Of a DNA stretch of 64,000 nucleotides, positions 1 through 10,059 are shown piece after piece (within the stretch, counting starts at the first letter, position 1; the number at the start of each line of letters is the position of its first letter). The notes beneath the pieces are model-generated. The model saw only the letters and a list, made by a program, of their open reading frames with translations, did not search any database and had not been told where the DNA came from. The stretch comes from Notolepis coatsorum (taxonomy: Eukaryota > Chordata > Actinopteri > Aulopiformes > Paralepididae), in assembly GCA_963971535.1 (NCBI GenBank), contig OZ020599.1, positions 99,599,713-99,663,712 of the forward strand, written 5' to 3'. The translations under genes were made by a program, and so were the position numbers.

Positions 1-2
1 AC

Positions 3-194
3 AGGCAACGGCATACTGACTCCTCCTCCACAGCGGTGAGCTCAGACGAGGCGCCCTCTCAGCCGGGCAGATACCCACTCCGAAGCCAGTCTGTTTTTCG
101 CGGCGAGCAGGACGCTCAGCTTCCTCCCCGACCGGAGAGAGAACCCATAGGAAGACGAGGCGGAGCCAGAGGAAGAAACCCACGGTTCCGGTGA
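3..194 (+). pseudogene. Upstream open frame of Penelope-like element (partial)
   Basis: An open frame runs from the window edge to a TGA at 192-194. It encodes about 63 residues rich in Arg, Gly, Ser and Pro and has no domain I recognise. The TGA overlaps the ATG of the reverse transcriptase frame (TGATG, 192-196). This arrangement is known for coupled re-initiation in some non-LTR elements, so the fragment may be the end of a first protein of the element. It may equally be the 5' part of a single protein separated by a frameshift. The true start lies outside the window. Confidence 0.35.
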
Positions 195-2113
195 TGAGCA
201 TTACGTCCAATATTGTCAACATTTCTGATGCACTATTGAGTGACCCACACCACAATATCCTTTCTAAAGGTTTATCGTTTGTCCCGGCCCGCAAGGTGGA
301 CGCATTTACTACCAAGGTAGAGCTATTTAAGTTTTTTAGAAACATTAAGTTGAAAGCATTTTATGCCAGAGGGTTTGATAAGAGAACTCAATATGTTGCT
401 AATAAAAATGTGCTTATAAGTGATGATGTTGATGTTGATGCTAGGCCTGAGACAGAGCCAGACACCTCTAAAAGAAAAGTATTTAAACCCCGTAGCCTGT
501 TTACTCCCCATCTCAACCCTCCCTCAGTTGAAACTTTCTGCAGATTGGTACAAAATGATGTCCTTAAGTTATGTGAGACCAGTCACAAAGCCCATCTTTA
601 CCCAAATGTACTTGAATCAGAGTCTGCAGCACTCATGAAGAAAGATGATTTAATTTTTAGAAAAGCTGACAAGGGTTCTGGTATCGTGCTCCAAAATAAG
701 AGCTTGTATGTATCTGAGATAAACAGACAATTGAACGAGATTGAGGTATATACCCTTTTAAATTCAGACCCTGTGTTTAGATTTTCGACGGAAATCAAAA
801 CGGTCATTAAAAGCCTGAGATTGTCAGAGGCAATTACAGAAAATGTATTTAAGTTTATGTTTGTAGAGTACCCAGTTAACCCTATTATTTACACTTTACC
901 TAAAATCCACAAGGATCTGATTAACCCTCCTGGTAGACCTATTGTTTCCGGTATTGGCTCTGCCACAGAAAAAATATCTCAGTTCATTGATGCGCATATT
1001 AAGGATTTGGCCTCTTCTCAGCGTGGTTACTTGAAAGATACTACTACTTTTTTGAACAGGCTTTCGACCTGCAACATTAGTCCTACAGACTTACTAGTTA
1101 CCATAGATGTAGTCAGTCTTTACCCCAGCATTCCACATGCTGACGCACTTGATGCTCTGAGTTTTTATTTAAACTCGAGGGAAGTATTACTCCCCCCAAC
1201 AGAAGCGCTAGTTAGTTTAACCGACCTAGTTCTAACTAGAAATTATTTTAGATTCCAAGATAAATACTATTTGCAAAACAGAGGCCTCAGCATGGGCTCT
1301 CCAGCCGCTGTGAACCTAGCCAATCTTTATATGTCCAAATATGAAGTAGATCATATCTTTAATAATAACCCGTTTGAGAAATGTGTCAAATCTTATATGC
1401 GCTATATTGACGATCTGTTTTTTATTTGGTCTGGTTCAGCATCTGATCTTTTTGCCTTCCTTGAGTACCTGAACACCTGTAGAAGAACGATAAAGTTTAC
1501 ATTGAAGTTTGATATGCATAATTTACCCTTCCTCAATGTTCTGATCAAGAAAGCCCCTAATGGCATCTCATTACACACAGAGGTTTTTAAAAAGGAGACA
1601 GACCGTAACTCGTTCTTGCATTATTCCAGTTATCACACCCCAGCCTTGAAGAACAGTCTTCCTTATAGCCAAATACTTCGTTATAAGAGAATATGTGATA
1701 CTGACGATAGATTTATGTCACAAGCAGAGGTCCTCCGTGGCAGTTTCCACGAGAGAGGCTACAGTGCCGATTTGACACTCAAAGCCCTGAACAAAACCAA
1801 ACATATCGACAGGGCCACGTTGTTCACCCCCAGAAAGAAAGAAGATAAAACAGACAAAGTATCTTTTGTGTCTACTTACAGCCCTATCACGAGAGACACA
1901 CGGAGTATTGTCAATAAACATTGGCATATTCTGCAGTCCGACCCTCTTATAGGGACAGCGTTTCAGCATTCGCCTAACTATTTTTATAAGAGACAAGCGA
2001 ATTTATCTAATCTCCTAGTCAAAACTGATTTGCCCTTAAAGAAACCTTCTCATTTTATGTCCAATATCCAATTTTTCCTGCCAATCGTGTGTACAGTGCC
2101 AGGGCATGATTAA
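194..2113 (+). CDS. Penelope-like element reverse transcriptase (RT part)
   Basis: This 639-residue frame encodes the reverse transcriptase of a Penelope-like retroelement (PLE), a retroelement class related to telomerase. Seen directly: the LPKIHK motif near residue 238, motif A with Asp305 in IDVVSLYPSIP, motif B NRGLSMGSPA, and the catalytic YIDD at residues 404-407. A GTG lies in frame at 191, but the ATG at 194 is preferred. Upstream is a short Arg/Gly-rich frame overlapping by TGATG. The frame stops at 2111-2113 exactly where the linker to the GIY-YIG endonuclease should begin, and that linker continues in another frame from 2109. This implies a small indel, so the element is no longer able to make the full RT-endonuclease protein. 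The RT part itself shows no internal stop. A fish Neptune/Poseidon-like lineage is likely but not resolved by eye. Confidence 0.9.
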   Translation: MSITSNIVNISDALLSDPHHNILSKGLSFVPARKVDAFTTKVELFKFFRNIKLKAFYARGFDKRTQYVANKNVLISDDVDVDARPETEPDTSKRKVFKPRSLFTPHLNPPSVETFCRLVQNDVLKLCETSHKAHLYPNVLESESAALMKKDDLIFRKADKGSGIVLQNKSLYVSEINRQLNEIEVYTLLNSDPVFRFSTEIKTVIKSLRLSEAITENVFKFMFVEYPVNPIIYTLPKIHKDLINPPGRPIVSGIGSATEKISQFIDAHIKDLASSQRGYLKDTTTFLNRLSTCNISPTDLLVTIDVVSLYPSIPHADALDALSFYLNSREVLLPPTEALVSLTDLVLTRNYFRFQDKYYLQNRGLSMGSPAAVNLANLYMSKYEVDHIFNNNPFEKCVKSYMRYIDDLFFIWSGSASDLFAFLEYLNTCRRTIKFTLKFDMHNLPFLNVLIKKAPNGISLHTEVFKKETDRNSFLHYSSYHTPALKNSLPYSQILRYKRICDTDDRFMSQAEVLRGSFHERGYSADLTLKALNKTKHIDRATLFTPRKKEDKTDKVSFVSTYSPITRDTRSIVNKHWHILQSDPLIGTAFQHSPNYFYKRQANLSNLLVKTDLPLKKPSHFMSNIQFFLPIVCTVPGHD

Positions 2114-2240
2114 AGATACATTTTTCGCACATCCTAAAACGGGGAAAAATATACCAGTCAAAGGACGGATTACGTGTAATTCGTCTAATCTGGTGTATTT
2201 GCTAAAATGTCCTTGTAATTTTTCTTATGTGGGCAAAACA
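2109..2240 (+). pseudogene. PLE GIY-YIG endonuclease, N-terminal half
   Basis: Continuing in a different frame from the RT, this stretch encodes the linker and the first strand of a GIY-YIG endonuclease. The segment NLVYLLKCPCNFSYVGKT carries the VYLL...YVG core. The frame runs into the minisatellite at about 2241 and stops inside it. The second half of the domain resumes at 2521. Confidence 0.75.
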
Positions 2241-2520
2241 GATGGTGTAGTGTGGTTGTGAAAGGGTTACCATTCTGTAGTGTGGTTGTGAAAGGATTAA
2301 CCAACTGTAGTGTGGTTGTGAACAGGTTAACCTTATGTAGTGTGGTTGTGAAAGGGTTAACCGTATGCAGTGTGGTTGTGAAAGGGTTAACCGTCTGTAG
2401 TGAGGTTGTGAACGGGTTAACCTTCTGTAGTGTGGTTGTGAAAGGGTTAACCTTCTGTAGTGTGGTTGTAAAAGGGTTAACATTCGGTAGTGTGGTTGTG
2501 AAAGGGTTAACATTTTGTAC
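2241..2520 (+). repeat. 30-bp minisatellite inserted in PLE endonuclease
   Basis: About nine tandem units of 30 bp, each holding GTAGTGTGGTTGTGAAAGGG then TTAACC. The unit is the reverse complement of the arrays at 37310-37460 and 60020-61735. It separates the two halves of the GIY-YIG domain. Confidence 0.9.
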
Positions 2521-2780
2521 ACTTTAAATCACGAATCAGTGAACACAAATGTGCTTTGAGAAATTCAGATGTCAAGTCGTCGGTAGCTCGACATTTCTCT
2601 AAGTGTAAACATACCGTCAACGATCTCAAATATATGGGACTAGAGTTAGTACTCAGGCCAGCGCGAGGTGGAGACAGACACAAGTTGCTGTTGCAACGTG
2701 AATGTTATTATATCCACCTGTTCAATTGCATCGAACCTAGAGGAATGAATGAAGAGAACGTTTTAACCTGTTTCCTCTAA
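2521..2780 (+). pseudogene. PLE GIY-YIG endonuclease, C-terminal half
   Basis: The frame resumes with KSRISEHK, the Arg-bearing helix that follows the YVG strand in GIY-YIG nucleases. It continues with RHFSKCKHTVNDL and ends with a natural-looking C-terminus (LQRECYYIHLFNCIEPRGMN) and a TAA at 2778-2780. It is in the same frame as the 2109-2240 half, so the two halves form one domain split by the minisatellite. Confidence 0.75.
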
Positions 2781-3350
2781 CCTCCTTACACCTACAGTGT
2801 TATTTCTGGTTTTATTAAAAAATAGTTGTTTGTTGCTAAACAAGAGGCATGTTTCACAAGGATGCCCAATGTATAATTTGAAACTATTTAATTAAATATG
2901 TAAAGGGGCTCAATTAGCCCTAGAAATTAATGGGCATGTTATATGTTATAATATCAAGTTTCTGGTAATTTTGTAATTTTGTTTTGGTTTTGTATTGTTT
3001 ATAATATAGATTGTTAGATATAGATATATCTATATGTATAATTTATGATTGGACTCTACTTTGATAGGTCATCCCTTTGGTCACATTGCACCGGCACACC
3101 TGCGTTGTGATGTAATTTCCTGCCGTGTCATGTCATGTAATTACCTGCCAGGTGTATTTAACTACCATCTTGATTGTATTTCCATTACTAGCCATATCAC
3201 TGAAGAAGGACATTGTCCGAAACATGTCTGCTATCCATTCAGGCTGCCATTAAAAACATTGAAACTGAGAGTGCTGGTCTGGCTACCCTGCTTTTTGATA
3301 TACTGAACTTTATGGGATTGCAGCACCCAGTGTGAGAACTTGTGAGCGCG
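2781..3350 (+). mobile_element. PLE 3' noncoding region
   Basis: AT-rich sequence after the PLE stop codon, followed by a conserved-looking segment that includes a hammerhead-like core at 3193-3236 and a tail ending near 3350, where a SINE begins. No coding frame is seen. Confidence 0.55.
3193..3236 (+). ncRNA. Candidate minimal hammerhead ribozyme of PLE
   Basis: Core boxes are present in type I order: CTGAAGA (3200-3206, fits CUGANGA), stem II GGAC/GTCC with an ATT loop (3208-3218), GAAA (3219-3222), and a two-base-pair stem III (A3222-T3227, C3223-G3226) closing on GTC with the cleavage site after C3228. Stem I pairs ATATCA (3194-3199) with TGCTAT (3229-3234), five of six pairs. One extra A at 3207 weakens the fit. 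PLEs are known to carry such minimal hammerheads in their terminal regions. Confidence 0.5.
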
Positions 3351-3359
3351 GTCTAACTT

Positions 3360-3768
3360 GACTACATGCAAACGACACACACATGCGAGGGGCGGCACAC
3401 ACACACAGGAACACACACATGCAATTTTCTTGTGTCGCCTAATGCGATTGAGTCTCTGCACTTGACCCATCCCGTCATCCTTCCCCCCATGGGCCGCCGG
3501 GAGCGGATAGGGCGTCGACGTGAGCCGCGCCCCCGGGGACCAATCCAAGTGCTCCTGCCTGTCTTTGTCAAGGACGCCACAGCGTTAGCGTTCTGTTGTT
3601 GTGCATGTTTTTCCATTGGGTTTATCTTATCGCGGGGGGGGAACCCTTGCGAGCACGGGGAGAACATGCAAACTCCACACAGAAAGGCCCGGGAGATACC
3701 CCACCTGGGTAACTGGCATCATAGAAACCGGTCCCCAAGTGGGAATCGATCCCTGGACCTTCTTGCTG
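3360..3768 (-). mobile_element. tRNA-derived SINE, DANA/HE1-like, head truncated
   Basis: Reverse-strand copy of the repeat that is more complete at 28081-28525 and 56072-56528. Shared blocks are the start of the tRNA-like head (here only CAGCAAGAAGGTCCAGG then GATCGATTCCC), the GGCCTTTCTGTGTGGAGTTT block and a GT-rich tail. The copy is cut at 3768, just before the rest of the head, by the adjoining LINE. Confidence 0.75.
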
Positions 3769-4195
3769 TGAATTATCTTTTTATTATCAAAAAATTATCA
3801 GTTTACATTTTATGCATTTCTATATATATACACACTATATTATTTCAATTTCTTACTCACATTTCCCAGGCATAGCCCACCCCCTTCTTTTGCGTTTCCC
3901 TAAATCAACCAACACAAAAGAAAAAAAACAGAACAAGCCACAAAGAAAACAGTGTTATATATACTTATTTCCAATACAACAAATCAAGCATAACCAAAAA
4001 CCTCCCCTATCCCACCCAAACAAACCCAAAAAAAACCTATCCAAAACCAAACTCTACTTTACCTTTTTCAAACTTAACACATTTACCACTGTTAATGAAC
4101 CATCTCTTAAATATCTCCTTACTCAGCAATTTCTCTGTCAACATAACATCCCTTTTCATTAAATTCAAAAACATTTGCCATACTTCCACCTTTCT

Positions 4196-4754
4196 CTACT
4201 CGGAAAAAGCAATTCGCCTTCTCAAGACAACCGCATACCTGGCATGACTCAATACATAATTGATGAGGTTTCTCTCCTCCTTCTTTCCATCTAATTCACC
4301 AAACAAAAAATATCTCTTCCAATCTGTATATTTGATTATTCCCCAGCTCGCCCTCATGCCCTCTTTCAGCTCTGCATGGAAGCCCTGCAGGCCTTCACAC
4401 TCAATGAACATGTGCATACAACTTTCATCTTTTAATTTGCACACATCGCATGTTCTACTTATCTGTGTATCTATATGATGTAACACTGTTTTTGTATAGA
4501 CCCTATTCTGTCTTACCATAAAATCATTACGATCACATTCGATATTATTAAACTTTATATTCACATTTTCCAATATTTATTCTCCCACCAACCCCGGAAA
4601 CACTTTCTCCCACACCTGTTCCGATGCTGGCACCCTTCTTTCTCTTGTTACAATTTTTTTTATAAATATCTTTACTCCTCACACTTTCCAAACCCTTCTG
4701 CTCATTCCCCTTTCCTACCTTTAATTCTGGAAGACTACAGCTCCTATTCTCCAC
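4196..4754 (-). pseudogene. Tx1-like LINE C-terminal region, frameshifted
   Basis: Two overlapping frames. One (4548-4754) holds SKDIYKKN and GRINIGKCEYKV. The second (4196-4573) continues with NRVYTKTVLHHIDTQISRTC and the terminal zinc-knuckle-like CDVC...MHMFIEC. This is the usual C-terminal order of Tx1-group ORF2 and confirms orientation and degradation by frameshifts. Confidence 0.75.
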
Positions 4755-5010
4755 ACACTCTCTCTATATTATCTCTCTCCATTCCTTCGGCAAGCCAGTT
4801 TAAATTGTTTCAAAATTTTACACGACAGTTGCAAAACGATATTCATCGTCCACCTCGATTACATTGTCATAAATGGCCTGCACCGGGAGGAAACCTGGCA
4901 CATACTCATATACAAAATCCTTTATCTGTGTCATCCCTGCTCTCAGGAAGATTTTATTATGTATACATTGTTATTGTGGCATATCCTGGGGTTCAGGAAT
5001 ACTGGCTGAT

Positions 5011-5877
5011 TTAAAACCATATCCAGTCCCACACAATCATATACAATGTTGGGCAGGTACTCGCCCCATGCCTGTAGTACCTCTCTATACTGTACATCTC
5101 CGGTATATTTTCCGTCATTAAAGGCTTAAAGCCCATAAATAAGCTATTGTCACCACACCTACCTACCTGCTCTAGGCTCTCTTTAAAAAAACACTTCCAT
5201 CCGTATTTGGTCTCATCGTAAATATATTTCTGTACACATTTCAATCTTACAGTTTTCTTCCTTACCTTTATGTCAATAAAATTCAAACCACCCTCATTAC
5301 ACTTACCTATTAAGACTTTGTGGGCGATTTTTGGTGACTTCCCCCACCACAGAAAGTCCACCACAACCCTATTAATCTCATTTTCTATTGCCTCTGGCAT
5401 ATCCAAGGCACCTAACACATATGTCAGTTTAGACATCAATAAGCTATTTATCACCACAATCGTACCCTTCAATTTTAGTGTGCGTTGCTTCCAAAATTGG
5501 AGCACTTGTTTAATCTTATTAATTATACCTACCCACGTTAAATCCCTCTCCTCTTTCTCCTCTATCCCTATCCACACACCCAATATCTTTATGTGCCCCT
5601 CTGCTTTTTTCAGCGGAACCACACAATCACTCATTTTTACTTTACCTACACACAATAACTCAGTCTTATCAACATACATTTTGGCTCCAGATGCCTTACC
5701 ATATACCTCTAAGCACTTCATAATTCTATTTATGCTCTCCATGTCTCTCACCGTAAAGGTAGTGTCATCCGCATATTGGTGGATCAAACTCTGCTCCCCG
5801 TAGGGTATTCCTATTCCAATTATTTCCTTATTACACCACCGTGCCGCGTCGGTAATCGTAGTGTTGCTATAACTCAT
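5011..5877 (-). pseudogene. Tx1-like LINE reverse transcriptase fragment
   Basis: A 288-residue open piece of LINE ORF2. It starts just before the RT active-site block: QYADDTTFTV holds the catalytic YADD. It runs through the thumb/connection region, with LKCVQKYIYDETKYGWKCF further on. The pattern (WKQRTLKLKGTIVVINSLL, NRVVVDFLWWG, GGLNFIDIK) is that of the Tx1/L1 group. The frame is lost downstream, and the rest continues in other frames at 4548-4754 and 4196-4573. The Met at its start is internal to the family protein and is not a real start. Confidence 0.85.
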
Positions 5878-5880
5878 ACA

Positions 5881-6520
5881 GAGTAGTTTTATTTACACAA
5901 TCGCACAGAAAAGGTTATGGTTGTTTGCTATCTGCAGTTGAGGGGTACGGCTTGGGCAGATGAGGGGTACAGCGGGGACAAAACCCGGGAGTCACTCAAT
6001 TATCACAAAACACCATTAGCTTGCAAAAGTACTAATCATTTGACACAGCAGGCATTAAACGCATCCATAATTCAGATGACTCTTTAATCTTTCTCACCAA
6101 ACTCCTCTGGAAGGTGGGAAGAGGTGTCTTGGCTCTGCATACTGATTGTGGAGAGACACGCGGGAGTCTAGAAGAGCTTCATCCATCCTTACAGTAGTTC
6201 TGCATTTAGTTCTTAGCTGTCTGTCTAGTCATGATGTGCCACAGTGAGGTCAGTGGCTAATATAGGATTATGATGCTATAACCCATTCATGTCCACAGTG
6301 GAATTTTATAATTGCCGTTATAGCATGCCGTACTATAGCTGAGCTGACAAAAGATCAGTTGAAATGTTCAAAGTATGAGGTTACAGCGTTAACATCCATT
6401 TTTGTACGTTTTGAATGGGTTGTCTATGAGTTTCATACATTAATGACTAATGAATATTAGAATGTATTGTATCCTTAAGAGAAATTAAGGAAAAGCCCCA
6501 CATAATTGTTTCTCTTAAAT
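5881..6520. other. Intergenic/intronic stretch, nothing recognised
   Basis: No open frame above background, no tandem repeat and no transposon end that I could identify. Confidence 0.4.
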
Positions 6521-6528
6521 GGCTAATG

Positions 6529-6722
6529 GTAAATGGCTGCATTTATAAAGCGCTTTACAATTTGTTCCTCACATTTTACCCATTCACTCACACATTCACA
6601 CAATTCGGGGTTAAGTGTCCTGCTCAAGGACACTTTGACACGATGCCCGGGAGGAGCAGGAATCGACCCGGGAACCTTCAGATTACCAGATGACTGCTCT
6701 ACCTCCCGAGCCACTACCCCTC
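6529..6722 (-). mobile_element. tRNA-derived SINE, family 2
   Basis: Minus-strand copy with A box (TGGCTCGGGAGG-like), B box GGTTCGATTCC in reading orientation, the block GTCCTTGAGCAGGACACTTA, and an end with AAAGCGCTTTATAAATGC. Other copies: 7377-7632, 53889-53985 and 62241-62418. Confidence 0.8.
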
Positions 6723-7376
6723 TTAGAGGTAGAAACACAAAATATGATGAACTGTCAATGTGGCTACGCAAGACAAAAATAAATAGATGTTTATGTATGC
6801 CTCATTTGGTAGACAAATTTGAATGCTTAAAAATAAATGAAATATCCGATTTGCATTGGATCAAAGCACATATTATTAAAATTAAGCTTGTTCTGAATTT
6901 GATATAACTCATCATAGTTTTTGAGATACAGTAAACATATAAACAATTTTTTTTTATAAATAAATAAAAAGAAAACAATTCTGCTGGGCTTTTCCTCAAC
7001 ATACTAAATATAGTCGTTAGTCATTAGCGGGTTAATTGTAAACCTTGCTCGGTGATTAACACATTAAAGCATTAGGAAGACCCCAGCTATGATTAATACA
7101 TACCTGCCATGATTAATTACATTAATACTGAAGAATGATTAGGCCCGTCTTGCTCTGTCTTCTCCTTCTCCTCTGCCACTCGATCTATCAGCCTCTCGGT
7201 TCTTGATTAATAGACGGAGGTGTGAGGTTGTGTGAGGATGGATGAGCGGTGGGCGATCAGACAAACACAACCTGGTGGTCGGTGCTCTTTTCTTTTGTCT
7301 CACCCTCAATCTGCCGGATTTCCAAATTGGTCTTTGCCCTGCCGCGACTAAACCTTTTGTTCGGTTCGACAGCAAT

Positions 7377-7632
7377 AATGGTAAATGGTAAATGGGTGCA
7401 TTTATATAGCAGCTTTCATCCAAAGCGCTTTACAATTTTGTTCCTCACATTTTACCCGTTCCCTCACACATTCACACACCGACGGCGGAGGCGACCATGC
7501 AAGGTGCCAACCTGCACATCGGTAGCAGTTAAGGGTTAAGTGTCTGGCTCAAGGTCACTTTGACGAGCTGCCCGGGGAGGAGCGGGAATCGAGCAGGGAA
7601 CCTCAGGATTACCAGACAACTGCTCTAACTAT
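7377..7632 (-). mobile_element. tRNA-derived SINE, family 2
   Basis: Longer copy of the same family as 6529-6722, about 250 bp. It retains the pol III head near 7600, the middle block with ACCTTGAGCCAGACACTTA and the tail with AAAGCGCTTTGGATGAAAG. Confidence 0.8.
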
Positions 7633-7633
7633 A

Positions 7634-7735
7634 CCTAACGGTATAGGTTAAAGTAATGTCACATCTTACCTGTGCAACTGTATAGGTTAAAATAATGTCA
7701 CGTCTTACCTGTGCAACGGTATAGGTTAACATGAT
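7634..7735 (+). repeat. Short tandem repeat, unit about 52 bp
   Basis: Two and a bit copies of a unit containing ACGGTATAGGTTAAA, AATGTCAC and TCTTACCTGTGCAAC. Confidence 0.75.
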
Positions 7736-7739
7736 GCTG

Positions 7740-7965
7740 TCACACCACTTTTACATGTTTTTTTATGTGTCTGATGTCATGTGTCTTTACGATGTCTGTA
7801 TGATGCATGTCTGAACACTTCGTTCCCCTCCCCCCTACAAGGACCCCAATGGAAATAAGCTCTGAGCTTTTTGTGTCTATCCTTGGCAGTATGCCACACT
7901 GTGCTTCTGTCACATGTTTTGTATATATTGTCAGATAAAATCAATCAATCAATACATCCCGAGCC
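7740..7965 (+). mobile_element. Non-LTR retrotransposon 3' end
   Basis: T-rich, noncoding sequence ending in GATAAAATCAATCAATCAAT, the tail style of fish LINE 3' ends. The body of the element is missing. The family was not resolved. Confidence 0.4.
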
Positions 7966-8479
7966 ACTATTGCCCCCCACAAACCACATGAACCCCCCCC
8001 ACAAAAAATATCAAATGGTATATAAAGAAATACAGAGGTTGTTTGTTGACGAAAGGCTGAGATGAGAATGTGTGATTATTATCTAACAAAATCACATTGT
8101 TGAAAAATCTGAAGTGGATCTACTCAATAATCAGTGAAACAAACATGGACCATCACAGGAGACGCAGCAGAAGAAGCCAATTTGGATTCAGTGTACAGAG
8201 GTTGTCTGATTGATGTGTAGAATAAATAGCACCTAATTGGCAGTTAGCATGTGTGCCAAACTCCAAATAGATTAAATATGACGGGGGGAGGATGGATTTA
8301 CAATTCTGTAATCAGACACTTGAAATGCTATATCATTTGCTTGATTTCACATTTCCAGCGACCATTGTTCAACCCTTGTACTCATTGATTAATTGTTGCA
8401 TTTTACAGCTTTTTTTCCCTTCTTGTTTTCAGTATTCCATCTATTTACCAGTACATTAAATTGACTTCTCACGAGGTTG

Positions 8480-8590
8480 TCCATGTCTGTAACTAAATAT
8501 TATTCATGTCTGTAACTAAAGATAGTTCATGTCTATAACTAAAGATTGTTCATGTCTGTAACTAAAAATTGTCCATGTCTGTAACTAAGC
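8480..8590 (+). repeat. Tandem repeat, unit about 23-26 bp
   Basis: About five units of CATGTCTGTAACTAAA plus a variable spacer. Confidence 0.85.
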
Positions 8591-8856
8591 TATCTGTTGC
8601 AGCTGTACTGTTTTCCATGAAAATACCATATTTGGATAAGTTTGACCATTTCTCAAAATCTGAAAATCATTATTTAATAAAACCAGAAAAGGATCACCAA
8701 GTTACTCTGGATAAAAAAAAATGTTACAGACAACATTGAGACAAAGCTTACTGACACATCTCCATCCAAACTCTTGGAAGAACTCATTGAAATATCATCT
8801 GATACCACCTGAGAGCTCGTTTCAGAGTGTTGAGCTGAGTACCAAGTATCTCATGA

Positions 8857-9488
8857 TGCAGCAGTTAAGGTGTTGATACCATTCAGCACCACATATCTGC
8901 GTGAAGCTGGCTTTTCATCCATGACAGCTCTTTTTTGATCCACTTTTTCTATTTTTCTCCCATCCCAATTTCGTATCATCCAATTCTACCCTCCCCTATC
9001 TCAAACGCTGTTTCATGCCTCCCACAAGTTGGCTGTAATGTGGACAAAGCCATACATTGCACGAGTCCCCTCCGGTACTCGAGGTAGCAGCCGTCGCATC
9101 TTTTCACCTGCGCAGCGCAATCTCTCAGCGTCAGGGGTCTGCGCTTTGGAGGGACGCCGCCCCCGTCGCTTCCTGATTCTACTGCGCAGGCGCACCAACC
9201 GACCTGTAGGAGTCGCTGTCCACAACGTCCGATCCCCACCCATCAGTTTTCCCACCCTCTAATACTGCCAATTGTATTAGTACGGACGACCAGCCAAACT
9301 GAAAACAATGTGGAGAGCTGGGCTCGAACCCAGCGTCTCCAGCATTGGTGGTGAGTGCCTTGCCCACTGCACCACCTAGCCGCCCCCATCCATGACAGCT
9401 CTGAAAACAAAATATAGGGCCAAGTTGAGCCTTGAGGATGATGCGTGTTGCCTTGTCAAAGATCTCCCCACGTATTCACCGTATTATT
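8857..9488 (+). pseudogene. hAT transposase dimerisation-region fragment, split by SINE
   Basis: One frame encodes VKVLIPFSTTYLREAGFSSM. After the SINE and one copy of its target duplication are skipped, it continues with KTKYRAKLSLEDDACCLVKD. This matches the conserved C-terminal dimerisation block of hAT transposases and of domesticated relatives of the ZBED5/FAM200 type. It ends at a TAG near 9488. Only this block survives and the catalytic core is not seen. It is a relic. Confidence 0.7.
8932..9386 (-). mobile_element. tRNA-derived SINE, family 3, with 16-bp target duplication
   Basis: The minus-strand head has A box TGGTGCAGTGGG and B box GGTTCGAGCCC. The other end is T-rich on the plus strand (A-rich tail). 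It is flanked by a perfect 16-bp direct repeat CATCCATGACAGCTCT at 8916-8931 and 9387-9402. It interrupts the hAT relic. Confidence 0.9.
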
Positions 9489-10059
9489 AGCCAGCAGCAG
9501 CAGACCTCGCATTGAGCTAGAAATGTCCACTGAGTGAACGAGTGCTTATTTTCTGTATTTATTTATATTTTTTGAGAAATGGTAACTTGGTGATCCTTTT
9601 CTGTGAAATGGTCACACTTATCCAAATATGCAATTTTTATGGAGAACAGTGCAGCTGCAACAGATAGCACTTTAGTGATCCTTTTCGGTATTTAACAAAA
9701 AATACATGATTTTCAGTTTTTGAGAAATGGTCACACTTATCCAAATATGCTATATTTATGGAAAAGAGTGCAGCTGCAACAGATAGCACTTTAGTGATAA
9801 TTTTCTGTAATTTTATTTAAAGAAATATGCTATTTGATTTACTACTACAAGCAGTGTAATGTCATCAGTACTAAGCCTTTTAGACCTGAAACACCTGTTA
9901 ATAATGCATTATATACACACAAATGTGTTTCCCGGTTTCTTAAATAAACATTATTTTGAAAACAAGCACTTTTGTCATCATTGTAGCAAAAAAGACAGGA
10001 ACGGAAAACGTCTTTATCGTATGTAGGGGTGCCCTGGAATATTTGACTGAACACAGGGG

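Larger units (their letters stand above)
3769..5880 (-). mobile_element. Tx1-like (L1 group) LINE, 5' truncated
   Basis: Non-LTR retrotransposon remnant read on the minus strand. The upstream limit is the RT finger/palm region at 5880 and the downstream limit is an AT-rich 3' tail abutting the SINE at 3769. Its coding pieces are listed separately. The 5' endonuclease part is missing, as expected for aborted target-primed reverse transcription. Confidence 0.75.
8590..9830 (+). mobile_element. Degraded hAT-type element with long inverted arms
   Basis: The block at 8590-8705 (GCTATCTGTTGCAGCTGTAC, then ATTTGGATAAGT and GACCATTTCTC) recurs inverted at 9570-9690 and again at 9710-9800. Between the arms lies a piece of hAT transposase (8857-9488). 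The whole looks like a small defective hAT element. A SINE sits inside it (8932-9386). Confidence 0.55.

Noticed and set aside
9300-9380. Possible tRNA gene with good A and B boxes
   Set aside because: It is the head of a SINE with a target duplication and poly-A-like tail. It lacks a complete acceptor stem.
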